29,235 nt of DNA from JBGSWE01 sp049292975 (GCA_049292975.1 JBATRZ010000009.1:1-29235); one strand, 5' to 3'. Positions 15,311-22,476 are shown, counted from the first letter of the stretch. The notes: generated by a model from the letters alone, not told the origin. Made by a program: numbers and translations.

Positions 15311-16747
15311 CTATACTCCTAGTTGCTTCTTTATCAGCTGCTGCACAACGCCCGGATTGGCTTTGCCCTGGCTGGCCTTCATAACTTGGCCTACCAGATA
15401 ACCGATAGCCTTCAGTTCGCCGTTTTTTACGTCATCCGCGGCTTTTGGATTTTCGCTTAGGACTTGCCCGACCATAAGTATCAGGGCTGATTCGTCGGAT
15501 TCCTGGATCAGGTTCTTGGCTTCGGCGATTTCTTTGGGATCCCGTTTGGTCTGCAGTACCTCAAGCAGCACTTCTTTTGCCGCTGTCGAACTAAGCTGGT
15601 TGCCGTCCACCATGCCCACCAGTGTTTCAAGCTGCAGCCCGCAGGCCAGCACATCGTTCCAGGCTATCTTGCCGGCAGTCACCCAGCGCATGGCTTCGCC
15701 GGTCAGCCAATTAGATATTGTCTTTGCAGCCTTAGCGCCATGTGCATCTAAGATACCGCGTACAAATTGGGCCAGCGCGGGCTCGTCCAACAAGACGTCT
15801 ACCTGCGAGCTGTCCAGCCCTAGTGCCTTAAACTTTGGCCGCAAGTCGCTTGGCAGCTCCGGCATGCCCGCCTCGATGACAGCTATAAATTTCTCATCCA
15901 GCACAACCGGCGGCAGATCGGGATCGGGGAAATAGCGGTAATCATGGGCGTCCTCTTTGCTGCGCTGGCTAAAAGTAACTTGTTTTACATCATCCCAGCC
16001 GCGGGTCTCCTGCACAATCTCACGGCCTTGCTCCAGCAGTTCCGACTGGCGGGCAATCTCGTATTCCACGGCTTTTTCAACGCTGCGGAACGAATTCAGA
16101 TTTTTAGTCTCGGTGCGGGTGCCAAGCTCATCCGTCCTGCTGACAGATACGTTTACATCAAAGCGCATGTTGCCGTGGTACAGATCGGCTTCGCTCACAC
16201 CAGCATATTTCATAAGCAGGTAAAGCTCGTGCGCGTACGCCTTGGCTTCGGCAGCCGTGTGCAGCTCGGGCTCGCTAACGATCTCTAGCAGCGGCGTTCC
16301 GGCCCGGTTTAGGTCTACCAGGCTGTAATCGCGGCCATCGGGGTGTGTGGACTTGCCGGCATCTGCCTCCAGGTGGGCCCGCGTGATGTTAATGCGCCTG
16401 GCTGCACCGTCCGCCTCGATACAAACATGCCCGCCTAAGATGATAGGTTCGTCATACTGGCTTATCTGGTATCCCATCGGCAAATCAGGGTAGAAATAAT
16501 GTTTGCGGTCAAACTTGCTGAATAGCTGCGGGCGGGTACCAAGCGCAAAAGCAGCCCTGGCAGCTAGCTCCACGGCCTTGCCGTTAAGCACTGGCAGTGC
16601 ACCCGGCATGCCCAGGCAGATGTGGCTGATAAGCGTGTTCGGTGCCGCCGTGCGGGCATCATTGCCCACGGCCGCAAACAGCTTGGTCGCAGTCTTTAGC
16701 TGGACATGACATTCTATACCAATGGCCGGAATGTATTGGCTAGCCAT
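15311..16747 (-). CDS. gatB: Aspartyl/glutamyl-tRNA amidotransferase subunit B
   Basis: Kinase/tRNA-binding subunit of GatCAB. It activates Glu-tRNA(Gln) or Asp-tRNA(Asn), which then receives ammonia from GatA. 478 residues. Motifs: IGIECHVQLKTATKLF, the catalytic-core stretch NRAGTPLLEIVSEPE, DVNVSVSR and TKNLNSFRSVEKAVEYE, then the helical and YqeY-like tail domain ending NPGVVQQLIKKQLG. The ATG at 16747 is preferred: it is preceded by GGAGGA at an ideal distance. The longer frame starting with TTG at 16759 would place that Shine-Dalgarno inside the gene. It is separated from gatA by the HEPN-like gene and a heptamer-repeat foldback. Confidence 0.97.
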   Translation of the reverse strand: MASQYIPAIGIECHVQLKTATKLFAAVGNDARTAAPNTLISHICLGMPGALPVLNGKAVELAARAAFALGTRPQLFSKFDRKHYFYPDLPMGYQISQYDEPIILGGHVCIEADGAARRINITRAHLEADAGKSTHPDGRDYSLVDLNRAGTPLLEIVSEPELHTAAEAKAYAHELYLLMKYAGVSEADLYHGNMRFDVNVSVSRTDELGTRTETKNLNSFRSVEKAVEYEIARQSELLEQGREIVQETRGWDDVKQVTFSQRSKEDAHDYRYFPDPDLPPVVLDEKFIAVIEAGMPELPSDLRPKFKALGLDSSQVDVLLDEPALAQFVRGILDAHGAKAAKTISNWLTGEAMRWVTAGKIAWNDVLACGLQLETLVGMVDGNQLSSTAAKEVLLEVLQTKRDPKEIAEAKNLIQESDESALILMVGQVLSENPKAADDVKNGELKAIGYLVGQVMKASQGKANPGVVQQLIKKQLGV

Positions 16748-16764
16748 ACATTCCTCCAATTTTC

Positions 16765-16870
16765 ATTTTACATTTTACATTTTTCAGTGACAGCAGCAGC
16801 AAAGCTGCGCTATCTAAAATGAAAAATGTGAAATGTGAAATTAATGTGAAATGTGAAATGGCAAATGTGA
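16765..16870. repeat. Heptamer-repeat foldback upstream of gatB
   Basis: Arms of 22 nt at 16765-16786 and 16820-16841 pair along their whole length on the plus strand if two U-G pairs are allowed. The arms are built of 7-nt repeats (ATTTTAC, TGTGAAA), which continue to about 16870. The loop contains GCAGC-AAA-GCTGC. It lies in the 129-bp gap between the HEPN-like gene and gatB. Confidence 0.75.
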
Positions 16871-16876
16871 AATTTG

Positions 16877-17287
16877 TCACTTCAAGGCTCCTAAATCCCT
16901 TAGCGCCTGCCGCAAGCCAATCAGCGCGTTCTTTACTTCCTTCTCGTTCAGCACGGTATTTGTTTCATGCACGATGCGGTTGCGCAGCTTATGGCCAAAC
17001 CACATCTGGTCATTGTTCGTAAATGATTTCTGGGCGGCAACCATACGCTCACCCATGGTCTTGCCTTTGAAGCGGCGCTTTCTCAGCGCCTCGTCCAGCA
17101 GGTTATCGGCCTGGATGACCGCCATCGGCCACATCTCCTGCTTGCTCAGGCCCTTCTGCAGCTCGTTCCACTTGGCTGTAAAGTACTGCCGGTTCAGGTC
17201 TTTGTGCGGGCGGCGGGCAACATAGGTTATCAAGCCCAGCAGGGCCAGGCCGCCGCCGATAATTGCAATCACCACTTCAATGCTCAT
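16877..17287 (-). CDS. Membrane-anchored HEPN-like protein in the gat operon
   Basis: 136 residues. An N-terminal transmembrane helix (about 4-23) is followed by RRPHK, which suggests a cytoplasmic C-terminus. The helical remainder has QADNLLDEALRKRRF and GHKLRNRIVHETN. The sequence R102-N-R-I-V-H107 fits the HEPN R-x4-H motif, with the usual polar residue after the Arg. The layout (paired helices, LLDEAL before, RNxxxH after) resembles DUF4145/HepT-like HEPN domains. HEPN proteins are often RNases or nucleotide-binding modules. The Tyr two residues after the motif His in HepT proteins is absent here (His-Glu-Thr). The ATG overlaps the gatA TGA by 4 nt, so translation is coupled to gatA. No nucleotidyltransferase antitoxin partner is adjacent. 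Function unproven. Confidence 0.8.
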   Translation of the reverse strand: MSIEVVIAIIGGGLALLGLITYVARRPHKDLNRQYFTAKWNELQKGLSKQEMWPMAVIQADNLLDEALRKRRFKGKTMGERMVAAQKSFTNNDQMWFGHKLRNRIVHETNTVLNEKEVKNALIGLRQALRDLGALK

Positions 17288-18705
17288 GACCGTACCGCCT
17301 CGTATGCCTTGGCAATGCCCAGCAGCGCGCGGTCTGCCCGCTGCGGCGCCAGCAACTGCAGGCCTACCGGCAAACCATCTGCCTCGCCTGCCGGCACGCT
17401 GATTGATGGTAAGCCCGCTAAGTTAGCAGCTACCGTCATGATATCTACTAGGTACATCTTCAGCGGATCCTGCGCTTTCTCTCCTATTTTAAAGGCTACC
17501 GAAGGAGCGGTAGGCCCCGCCAGGTAGTCCACTCCCTCAAAGGCAGCCTTGAATTCATTGATAAGTTTGGTACGCACAGTCTGGGCCTTGCGGTAGTAGG
17601 CGTCATAGTAGCCCGAGCTCAGCACGTACGTGCCTATCATAATACGGCGCTTGGCCTCGGCCCCAAAACCTTGCTCGCGGGATAACTCATAACTCTCAGC
17701 CAGGTCTTTTGCTGCGGCTGCGCTGTGTCCGTAACGCTGGCCGTCATAACGGCTCAGATTGCTTGAAACCTCGGCCGGACAGACAATGTAATACACCGCC
17801 AGAGCTAGCGGCAAAGACGGCAGGCTGACCTCTCGTATAACAGCACCGGCCGTCTCCAGATTTTTGATAGCTGTGTTTATGATGATACGTACGGATTCAT
17901 CCACCCCCTCGCCCATGTATTCTTTGACAAGGCCGATTACTTTGCCCCGTATGTTCGTGTCCAGCTGCGTGTAGGCAGTGCTGTCGCGTTCGATGGTGGT
18001 GCTGTCCAGGCTATCGCGGCCGGCCATAACATCCAGCACAAGCGCGGCATCTTGAACACTATTGGTTATGGGGCCCATACAGTCCAGCGAGCTGGCCATA
18101 GCTACCACGCCGCTGCGGGATACCAGGCCATAGGTGGGCTTCAGGCCGACTGCGCCCGTAAAGCTGGCCGGCAAACGGATGGAGCCGCCCGTGTCCGAAC
18201 CCAGGGCAAACGGCGCCAGGCCTAGCACAACCGCTGCCGCCGACCCGCCAGAGCTGCCTCCGGGCACACGGCTTTTATCATGCGGGTTAAGTGTTGTAAA
18301 ATAGTCACTATTTTCAGTGCTCGAGCCGTGGGCAAAGGCGTCCAGGTTCGCCTTGGCAACTAAAACAGCCCCCTCAGCCTCTAACCGTTCGATGGCAGTT
18401 GCCTGGTACGGCGCGTCAAAGCCGCGCAGAATGTTGCTGGCCGCGGTCGTATCAGCCCCAAAAGCCAAAAAATTATCCTTGGCTATAAACGGCACGCCGG
18501 CCAGCCGGCCGGGATTCTTGCCGGCGCGCACCAGCTCATCCACAAACGCTGCCCGTTCATGCGCCCGCTTAGTAACCTTGGCTATGATGGCCTTATATTC
18601 TTCGGCTTCATCCACACGCTTCAATGCTTCGTCTGTAAGCCAGCGGGCCGATACCTTGCCGGTCCGCACATCTGCCGCTATATCACCGATAGGCCCCCAA
18701 TTCAC
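17284..18705 (-). CDS. gatA: Aspartyl/glutamyl-tRNA amidotransferase subunit A
   Basis: Glutaminase/amidase subunit of GatCAB. It releases ammonia from glutamine for tRNA-bound Glu or Asp. 473 residues with the amidase-signature triad: Lys76 in PFIAKDN, cis-Ser151 in PGGSSGGSAAA and nucleophile Ser175 in GSDTGGSIRLPASF. GLKPTYGLVSRSG and the C-terminal PSISVPAG and GLPVGLQLL are also typical. It starts at GTG 18705, with GGAGG 7 nt upstream. The order gatC-gatA-HEPN-gatB is one operon. GatCAB implies that Gln-tRNA, Asn-tRNA or both are made indirectly in this organism. Confidence 0.97.
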   Translation of the reverse strand: MNWGPIGDIAADVRTGKVSARWLTDEALKRVDEAEEYKAIIAKVTKRAHERAAFVDELVRAGKNPGRLAGVPFIAKDNFLAFGADTTAASNILRGFDAPYQATAIERLEAEGAVLVAKANLDAFAHGSSTENSDYFTTLNPHDKSRVPGGSSGGSAAAVVLGLAPFALGSDTGGSIRLPASFTGAVGLKPTYGLVSRSGVVAMASSLDCMGPITNSVQDAALVLDVMAGRDSLDSTTIERDSTAYTQLDTNIRGKVIGLVKEYMGEGVDESVRIIINTAIKNLETAGAVIREVSLPSLPLALAVYYIVCPAEVSSNLSRYDGQRYGHSAAAAKDLAESYELSREQGFGAEAKRRIMIGTYVLSSGYYDAYYRKAQTVRTKLINEFKAAFEGVDYLAGPTAPSVAFKIGEKAQDPLKMYLVDIMTVAANLAGLPSISVPAGEADGLPVGLQLLAPQRADRALLGIAKAYEAVRS

Positions 18706-18724
18706 GGTTGAGCCTCCGGCTCAG

Positions 18725-18817
18725 ATATATGGAATATGGAATATAGAATATGGGTTATGCAGGACTGTGCGGCTATCTTTTCCCCCGTTTTTCCTATTTC
18801 ATATTTCATTTTTCAAT
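18725..18817. repeat. Heptamer-repeat foldback between gatC and gatA
   Basis: The left arm (about 18728-18754) is GGAATAT-type 7-nt repeats; the right arm (about 18793-18817) is TTTCATA/TTTCATT-type repeats. They pair imperfectly, with G-U pairs favouring the plus-strand RNA. The loop holds GCTATCT, also found in the loop of the foldback before gatB. The rest of the 115-bp gap holds the gatA Shine-Dalgarno. Confidence 0.6.
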
Positions 18818-18820
18818 GTC

Positions 18821-19114
18821 CTACCCTATCATCTTTTTGACCTTAATATAATCACCCTCACGCTGCGGGATATTCTTCAGCAAACTATCGCGGCTTACGC
18901 CATAATCATGTGTTTCGTCAGGCCGCGTAACATTGGTCAGTCCCGTGACCTGATAGGTAGGCTCCAGACCCTTGGTATCAACGCCGCTTAAAATTTCGAC
19001 GTAGCCCAAAATATCGGTAATCTCTGTCTGGAATGCGCCTGCTTCTTCATCAGATAAGCGCAACTTGGCCAGGCTTGCCAATTTTAAAATATCTTCCCGG
19101 GTTAGTTTAGCCAT
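18821..19114 (-). CDS. gatC: Aspartyl/glutamyl-tRNA amidotransferase subunit C
   Basis: Small belt-like subunit that stabilises the GatA-GatB interaction. 97 residues, normal length. Motifs: LTREDILKLASLAKLRLSDE, FQTEITDILGYVEILSGVDT, LEPTYQVTGLTNVTRPDE and the end KNIPQREGDYIKVKKMI. First gene of the gat operon: an extended -10 (TGTTATACT) lies 10 nt before the ATG at 19114, with no Shine-Dalgarno, so it is predicted leaderless. A repeat-bearing gap separates it from gatA. Confidence 0.95.
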   Translation of the reverse strand: MAKLTREDILKLASLAKLRLSDEEAGAFQTEITDILGYVEILSGVDTKGLEPTYQVTGLTNVTRPDETHDYGVSRDSLLKNIPQREGDYIKVKKMIG

Positions 19115-19124
19115 TAGAGATTAC

Positions 19125-19130
19125 AGTATA
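19125..19130 (-). promoter_or_regulatory. gatC promoter -10 box (leaderless)
   Basis: TATACT on the minus strand, preceded by TGT (extended -10), ends 10 nt before the gatC ATG. No good -35 is seen, consistent with an extended -10 promoter. Confidence 0.55.
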
Positions 19131-19155
19131 ACAGATGTAAATCGCTCACGGCATA

Positions 19156-19184
19156 TTGACTTTACTTGACAAGTGTGGTATAAT
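19156..19184 (+). promoter_or_regulatory. Strong orphan promoter pointing away from gatC
   Basis: -35 TTGACT (19156-19161), a 17-nt spacer and -10 TATAAT (19179-19184) with an extended TGG: the best sigma70 match in the window. Transcription would start near 19191. No ATG occurs in the following 160 nt, and the strand then runs antisense to the SHOCT gene. It may drive a non-coding or antisense RNA. Confidence 0.65.
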
Positions 19185-19248
19185 GTATTTATAAGCAATA
19201 AACAAACAGCCTGTGTGCGTACGGTTACTTCATTTTCCGCCAAAGTTC

Positions 19249-19290
19249 AAAAAAACAAGCAGGCCCAAGCACTGCTTGCTGTACTTGTTT
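19249..19290 (-). terminator. Rho-independent terminator of the SHOCT gene
   Basis: On the minus strand, AAACAAG-TA-CAG-CAAGC pairs with GCTTG-GGC-CTG-CTTGTTT around a 3-nt loop (15 pairs with two small bulges). It continues directly into a run of T (the A run at 19249-19255). It lies about 70 nt beyond the SHOCT stop codon. Confidence 0.8.
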
Positions 19291-19361
19291 ACAAAAACGG
19301 CCCCGCCCTGGCAATTGCAGCCTGGCAGCAGCCGCACTTTTTAGATCAGACAGGCAGTGCC

Positions 19362-19595
19362 CTACAGGCCCAAGAGCTGCTTTTTCTTGGCCTCAAATTC
19401 TTCATTGGTCAAAATGCCTTGGTCGCGCAGTTCGGCCAGCTGTTTGAGCAGGTTTATCTGGTCCTGGCCGGCTGGTGCGGCTGCGGGTTGTGCCGCGGCA
19501 GGCTGGGCCGCGCCCGCCCTTTTGGCCCGGCTCGAGCCGATGGCTGCCCCTACTACTAGTCCGCGCCGCCTGCCTCGTCTGAATGATGGTCCCAT
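19362..19595 (-). CDS. Short SHOCT-domain protein
   Basis: 77 residues. A basic, glycine-rich start (RRGRRRGLVVGAAIG) could be a short membrane-associated segment. An Ala/Pro-rich linker follows, then a C-terminal SHOCT domain: DQINLLKQLAELRDQGILTN and EEFEAKKKQLLGL. SHOCT is a short helical oligomerisation or interaction motif usually found at protein termini; no enzymatic role is expected. The ATG at 19595 is preceded by AAGGAG 7 nt away. The gene has its own terminator and appears monocistronic. The orphan plus-strand promoter at 19156-19184 would give an antisense transcript across it. Confidence 0.85.
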   Translation of the reverse strand: MGPSFRRGRRRGLVVGAAIGSSRAKRAGAAQPAAAQPAAAPAGQDQINLLKQLAELRDQGILTNEEFEAKKKQLLGL

Positions 19596-19756
19596 TGTCT
19601 TACTCCTTGGTTTATTTAGTCTAATGTTAGCATCTGTCCGGCCATAACGCCACAGACGCCGTGCATAAGCCTCGGCGCGCCTATATCCTGCAGAACAGCA
19701 AGGTGATAGCCCGCAAACCCGCCTGACCAGGCTCGAATCCTAAAAAACTACAAACT

Positions 19757-19786
19757 AAAAACAGCTACAACACCCGCCTTCGCTGT
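19757..19786 (-). terminator. Possible terminator of the DUF262-HNH gene
   Basis: On the minus strand ACAGC (19786-19782) pairs with GCTGT (19765-19761) across a 16-nt loop, followed by five T. The stem is short, so confidence is modest. Confidence 0.4.
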
Positions 19787-19791
19787 ACAAC

Positions 19792-19814
19792 TGTACAAGG
19801 TTGAACCTTGTACA
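19792..19814. repeat. 23-bp perfect palindrome downstream of the DUF262-HNH gene
   Basis: TGTACAAGGTT, one central base, then AACCTTGTACA. A further TGTACAA copy lies at 19784-19790. The core (AAGG..CCTT) resembles the palindromes on the other side of the methyltransferase operon (22422-22436 and 22488-22502). It lies 11 bp beyond the DUF262-HNH stop. Confidence 0.8.
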
Positions 19815-19825
19815 TGTGTTGCGGG

Positions 19826-20998
19826 CTAGCGGTTGCCTTTGGCGCGGTTGTGGGTTTTGCACAGCATCTGGCAGTTTGACGGGTCGGTCGAGCCGCCCTT
19901 GCTCCAGGCGGCAACGTGGTCGGCGTCCATGTCATTAAGCGCCCACAGCCTGTCCTTGTTGGCATCGTGGCCAATCGCGCACAGCGGGCAGTTTGATTCG
20001 TTTTTGGCTTGGGCTGCTTTGGTCTGAGCAGCGTAGACAACCTTTTTGGTAGGCTCGTCAAACACGCGCACATTCAGCAGCTTGCTGTCCGCCATACCGC
20101 CCAGGATGTATTCGAACACGCCGCGTCGGTCTTTGACCTCAAAACTGCCCAGCAGCCGGCGCACCTGCCCGGATACTTCGGCCGCATCATAGGCGTGTTC
20201 GCGGTAGGTATCGTACAGCCTGCCCCATTCTAGCCCCCTCATTTCGCTCTCTACATCTGTAAATACGCTGGATATCCAATCCATCACGCTATTAAAGTGA
20301 TCTTTTAGTCCGGTGATGTTATCATCGCGGCGGTGATTGCTCATGTAGTTGTCTATGGCGCCGCGGCTTACCCAATCAAGCGCGCACTCCAGATAAGCCT
20401 GGCGCTTGATGTCACCGGCGATATAGGCGCTCCACTTTTGTACATTAGAGTTTTGGCTGTTGCTAAACTCCTCGCGGGCCAGCGTAACAAACGGCCCCGA
20501 GTAGACGGCATTTAGGATTTCCTGCTGGGTCAAGGGCACGCCAGCAATGTTGATGGTACGAAACCAGTCTTTTATCTCCGGCTCCTCGCCCTCGCAGATA
20601 TAGATCAGCAGTGGCGTGTTTAATATTTTGTCCTGCTGTACCTGCGCCATGCCGTCATAGTACTGCTCATTGCCGTTATCGTCCTTAATGGCAAACTTGC
20701 CGCCCACAAACCGGCCGATGCTGGTAATGCGCTGCTGGCCGTCCAAAACCTCATAAGTATCATCACCGGTTTTGTTGAAATACAGCAGGCCGATCGGATA
20801 GCCCTTTAGGATAGATCTGATAACCGCCGCATCTTTTACGCCGTCGTTATAAATGTAATTGCGCTGGTATTCCGGCTGGATTGTCAGCTTGCCCGACAAA
20901 CCAAACAGCCCCTTGCCCTCCAGCTCGTTATATACAAATCCGTCAATGATATCTTTGACCTTTTTCTGGCTGTCGCCTACCCAAAGCGTCGTAATCAT
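19826..20998 (-). CDS. DUF262-HNH protein, GmrSD/SspE-like nuclease
   Basis: 390 residues. The N-terminal DUF262 domain shows PEYQRNYIYND (about 42-52), an ILKGYPIG helix and DGQQR at 86-90, the conserved nucleotide-handling motif of GmrS- and SspE-type proteins. A helical middle region follows. The last 54 residues are an HNH module: Cys337/Cys340 and Cys376/Cys380 as probable zinc ligands, Asp360-His361, Asn375 and His383. GmrSD and SspE normally carry DUF1524 at this place; here it is a plain HNH. The gene overlaps the methyltransferase stop by 4 nt (ATGA), so the two are co-translated. Probable DNA-cutting partner of a restriction-modification or modification-sensing defence pair; the substrate is unknown. 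Confidence 0.9.
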   Translation of the reverse strand: MITTLWVGDSQKKVKDIIDGFVYNELEGKGLFGLSGKLTIQPEYQRNYIYNDGVKDAAVIRSILKGYPIGLLYFNKTGDDTYEVLDGQQRITSIGRFVGGKFAIKDDNGNEQYYDGMAQVQQDKILNTPLLIYICEGEEPEIKDWFRTINIAGVPLTQQEILNAVYSGPFVTLAREEFSNSQNSNVQKWSAYIAGDIKRQAYLECALDWVSRGAIDNYMSNHRRDDNITGLKDHFNSVMDWISSVFTDVESEMRGLEWGRLYDTYREHAYDAAEVSGQVRRLLGSFEVKDRRGVFEYILGGMADSKLLNVRVFDEPTKKVVYAAQTKAAQAKNESNCPLCAIGHDANKDRLWALNDMDADHVAAWSKGGSTDPSNCQMLCKTHNRAKGNR

Positions 20999-22164
20999 GC
21001 TGATGCCTTTCTGTGTTTGATTACAATTCTGTCGTAAAGCCTGTTATAAGTCCCGTCCGTATTTGCAGTATAAAAACGTCGCCCGCCTTGTTGGTAAGTG
21101 CCTTTTGCTGCTACAGAAGACATCGGGCTTGCAAGCAAAAGGCTAATACCTACAATTTCAAACTGATCAGGATTGTACTTGTCCAGGAACGAAATAGGTA
21201 CGCCCATTTCACCATCGTAATCACTAGGAATAGCATCTGTAAAGGGCACTTCTATTGCCTCGTAATTTACATACTTATCATACCCTTCTTTGCCCGCCAT
21301 TTTCTTGTTAAACTTTAGATTGTCCGCCATGGTCATAAGTCCCAGCGGCTGATGGCGGCGGCCATGATCCAGATTGGTAAACCAGCCTGTGCCAGCTACG
21401 CTTACAAATTTATTTCCCTCTTCGTCTTTATAGACTTCAGTTCCATGCATTGGGTATGTGTCGGGAACGCGGAAAGTCATATTTTTGCCGTTTACTCGCT
21501 TGTTAAATCTTGAACCTACCCATAGTTTGTTTTCTCTGATTAGCGGAAATATCTCTTTGTAGGTGATGGCGTTCATATTACCGATAATGCAAAATTTCTT
21601 GTCGTGGTCAATCAGCTGCTTGATGTACTCGCGGAACAAACTGAACGGCGGATTAGTAACCACAATGTCGGCTTGCTTGAGCAGTTCGATGCATTCCGGG
21701 CTTCGGAAATCCCCATCGCCTTTAAGCGGTTTCCATTCATTATTTCGGTTTGCTCTTAATTGTTTTGCTATATCTTCGTTACGAAATGCACCATCGCCAT
21801 CATAATCACCTACGTCATTTATAATAAACCGCTTTGCTTGTGTTTTCGGGCGACCTTTTAGCGGTGGTTTCGTTTCTATTTGTTCGTCAAAGCCCGTCAG
21901 TACGAGCTGTGTTTCGTCGATAGGCGAGGGTTTATAACTGGTTGTTATAAGACGTTTCAACTTTAGTCTTTTAAAATTGAGGGTAAAGAAACGAAAGAAG
22001 TTGCTTTCAAACGGATCGTCGCAGTTGCAGTAGACTACCTTGCCGCGGAATGTATCTGGGTCATACTCCAGATAGGCCTCAATCTCCTTTTGGATATCCG
22101 TAAACTGGGTATAAAACTCGTCATTCTTGGCCTTTTTGGCCGCCCCAAGGTTGCTATTCGCCAT
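20995..22164 (-). CDS. EcoRI-type adenine-specific DNA methyltransferase
   Basis: Predicted to transfer a methyl group from SAM to adenine N6 in a specific DNA site. 389 residues. Family features: KNDEFYTQ near residue 14, VVYCNCDDPFESNFFRFF in the SAM-binding region, and catalytic motif IV NPPF at 171-174 (DIVVTNPPFSLFREY). The C-terminal part (GRRHQPL, MGVPISFLDKY, QFEIVGIS) is typical of EcoRI-methylase-like proteins. ATG 22164 has AGGAG at a good distance and a promoter with a 15-bp palindrome at the -35. The gene is visibly richer in A and T than gatA or uvrB, suggesting horizontal acquisition. First gene of a two-gene operon with DUF262-HNH. Target sequence unknown. Confidence 0.92.
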   Translation of the reverse strand: MANSNLGAAKKAKNDEFYTQFTDIQKEIEAYLEYDPDTFRGKVVYCNCDDPFESNFFRFFTLNFKRLKLKRLITTSYKPSPIDETQLVLTGFDEQIETKPPLKGRPKTQAKRFIINDVGDYDGDGAFRNEDIAKQLRANRNNEWKPLKGDGDFRSPECIELLKQADIVVTNPPFSLFREYIKQLIDHDKKFCIIGNMNAITYKEIFPLIRENKLWVGSRFNKRVNGKNMTFRVPDTYPMHGTEVYKDEEGNKFVSVAGTGWFTNLDHGRRHQPLGLMTMADNLKFNKKMAGKEGYDKYVNYEAIEVPFTDAIPSDYDGEMGVPISFLDKYNPDQFEIVGISLLLASPMSSVAAKGTYQQGGRRFYTANTDGTYNRLYDRIVIKHRKASA

Positions 22165-22186
22165 TCTTGCTCCTAAAGTTATCCTT

Positions 22187-22222
22187 ATTCTAGCCTTGTT
22201 TTATCAGGTTCGCCAGGCGAAC
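22187..22222 (-). promoter_or_regulatory. Methyltransferase promoter with operator-like palindrome
   Basis: On the minus strand, -10 TAGAAT (22192-22187) lies 22 nt before the ATG. The -35 position (22215-22210, TGGCGA, a poor match) lies inside a perfect 15-bp palindrome, GTTCGCC-A-GGCGAAC (22208-22222). A protein bound there would block or assist transcription of the methyltransferase-nuclease operon. Confidence 0.55.
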
Positions 22223-22256
22223 GCAGGATAATAGCGCCGTGGGCTATGGCTTGTCA

Positions 22257-22286
22257 AGCAAAAACCGCCCTTCCATGGGGCGGTTT
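22257..22286 (-). terminator. Terminator between uvrB and the methyltransferase operon
   Basis: AAACCGCCC (22262-22270) and GGGCGGTTT (22278-22286) form a perfect 9-bp stem with a 7-nt loop. On the minus strand it is followed by TTTTTGC. It insulates the methyltransferase promoter from uvrB read-through. Confidence 0.8.
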
Positions 22287-22403
22287 ATGGGCAAAATATG
22301 CCTATGCTTACATTCGTTGCAGCATACTACCGTAGTGCTTAAGCATTCGCCCCTCCCCCAACAGCCAACAGAGAACAGAGTAAAACCCAAAAACCTGCAA
22401 ATT

Positions 22404-22441
22404 CCCCATCTGTAAAGTGTAAAGGGTCGGACCCTTGGAAA
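22404..22441. repeat. Palindromic repeat unit, copy 1
   Basis: Starts CCCCATCTGTAAAG, has an extra TGTAAAG, then the perfect palindrome AAGGGTC-G-GACCCTT (22422-22436) and TTGGAAA. It is directly repeated at 22477-22507. Confidence 0.85.
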
Positions 22442-22447
22442 ACCTGT

Positions 22448-22464
22448 CTAGGGTCAGATCCTAG
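22448..22464. repeat. 17-bp palindrome related to the flanking repeat units
   Basis: CTAGGGTC-A-GATCCTAG is palindromic apart from one G-T pair. It shares the AGG-GTC-N-GA-CCT core with the units on either side. Confidence 0.7.
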
Positions 22465-22476
22465 CAAAAACAAAAT

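Noticed and set aside
16748..16759. TTG start for gatB four codons upstream
   Set aside because: It would place the clear GGAGGA ribosome-binding site inside the coding region; the ATG at 16747 is correctly spaced from it.
19173..19559. 128-codon plus-strand frame after gatC
   Set aside because: It starts inside the orphan promoter's -10 region, lacks a ribosome-binding site, and its second half is antisense to the SHOCT gene. An RNA product is more likely than a protein.
19670..19745. tRNA-like sequence with CTCGAATCC resembling a T-loop
   Set aside because: The T-stem pairs over only three bases and no acceptor, D or anticodon stems can be formed. At most it is a decayed remnant.
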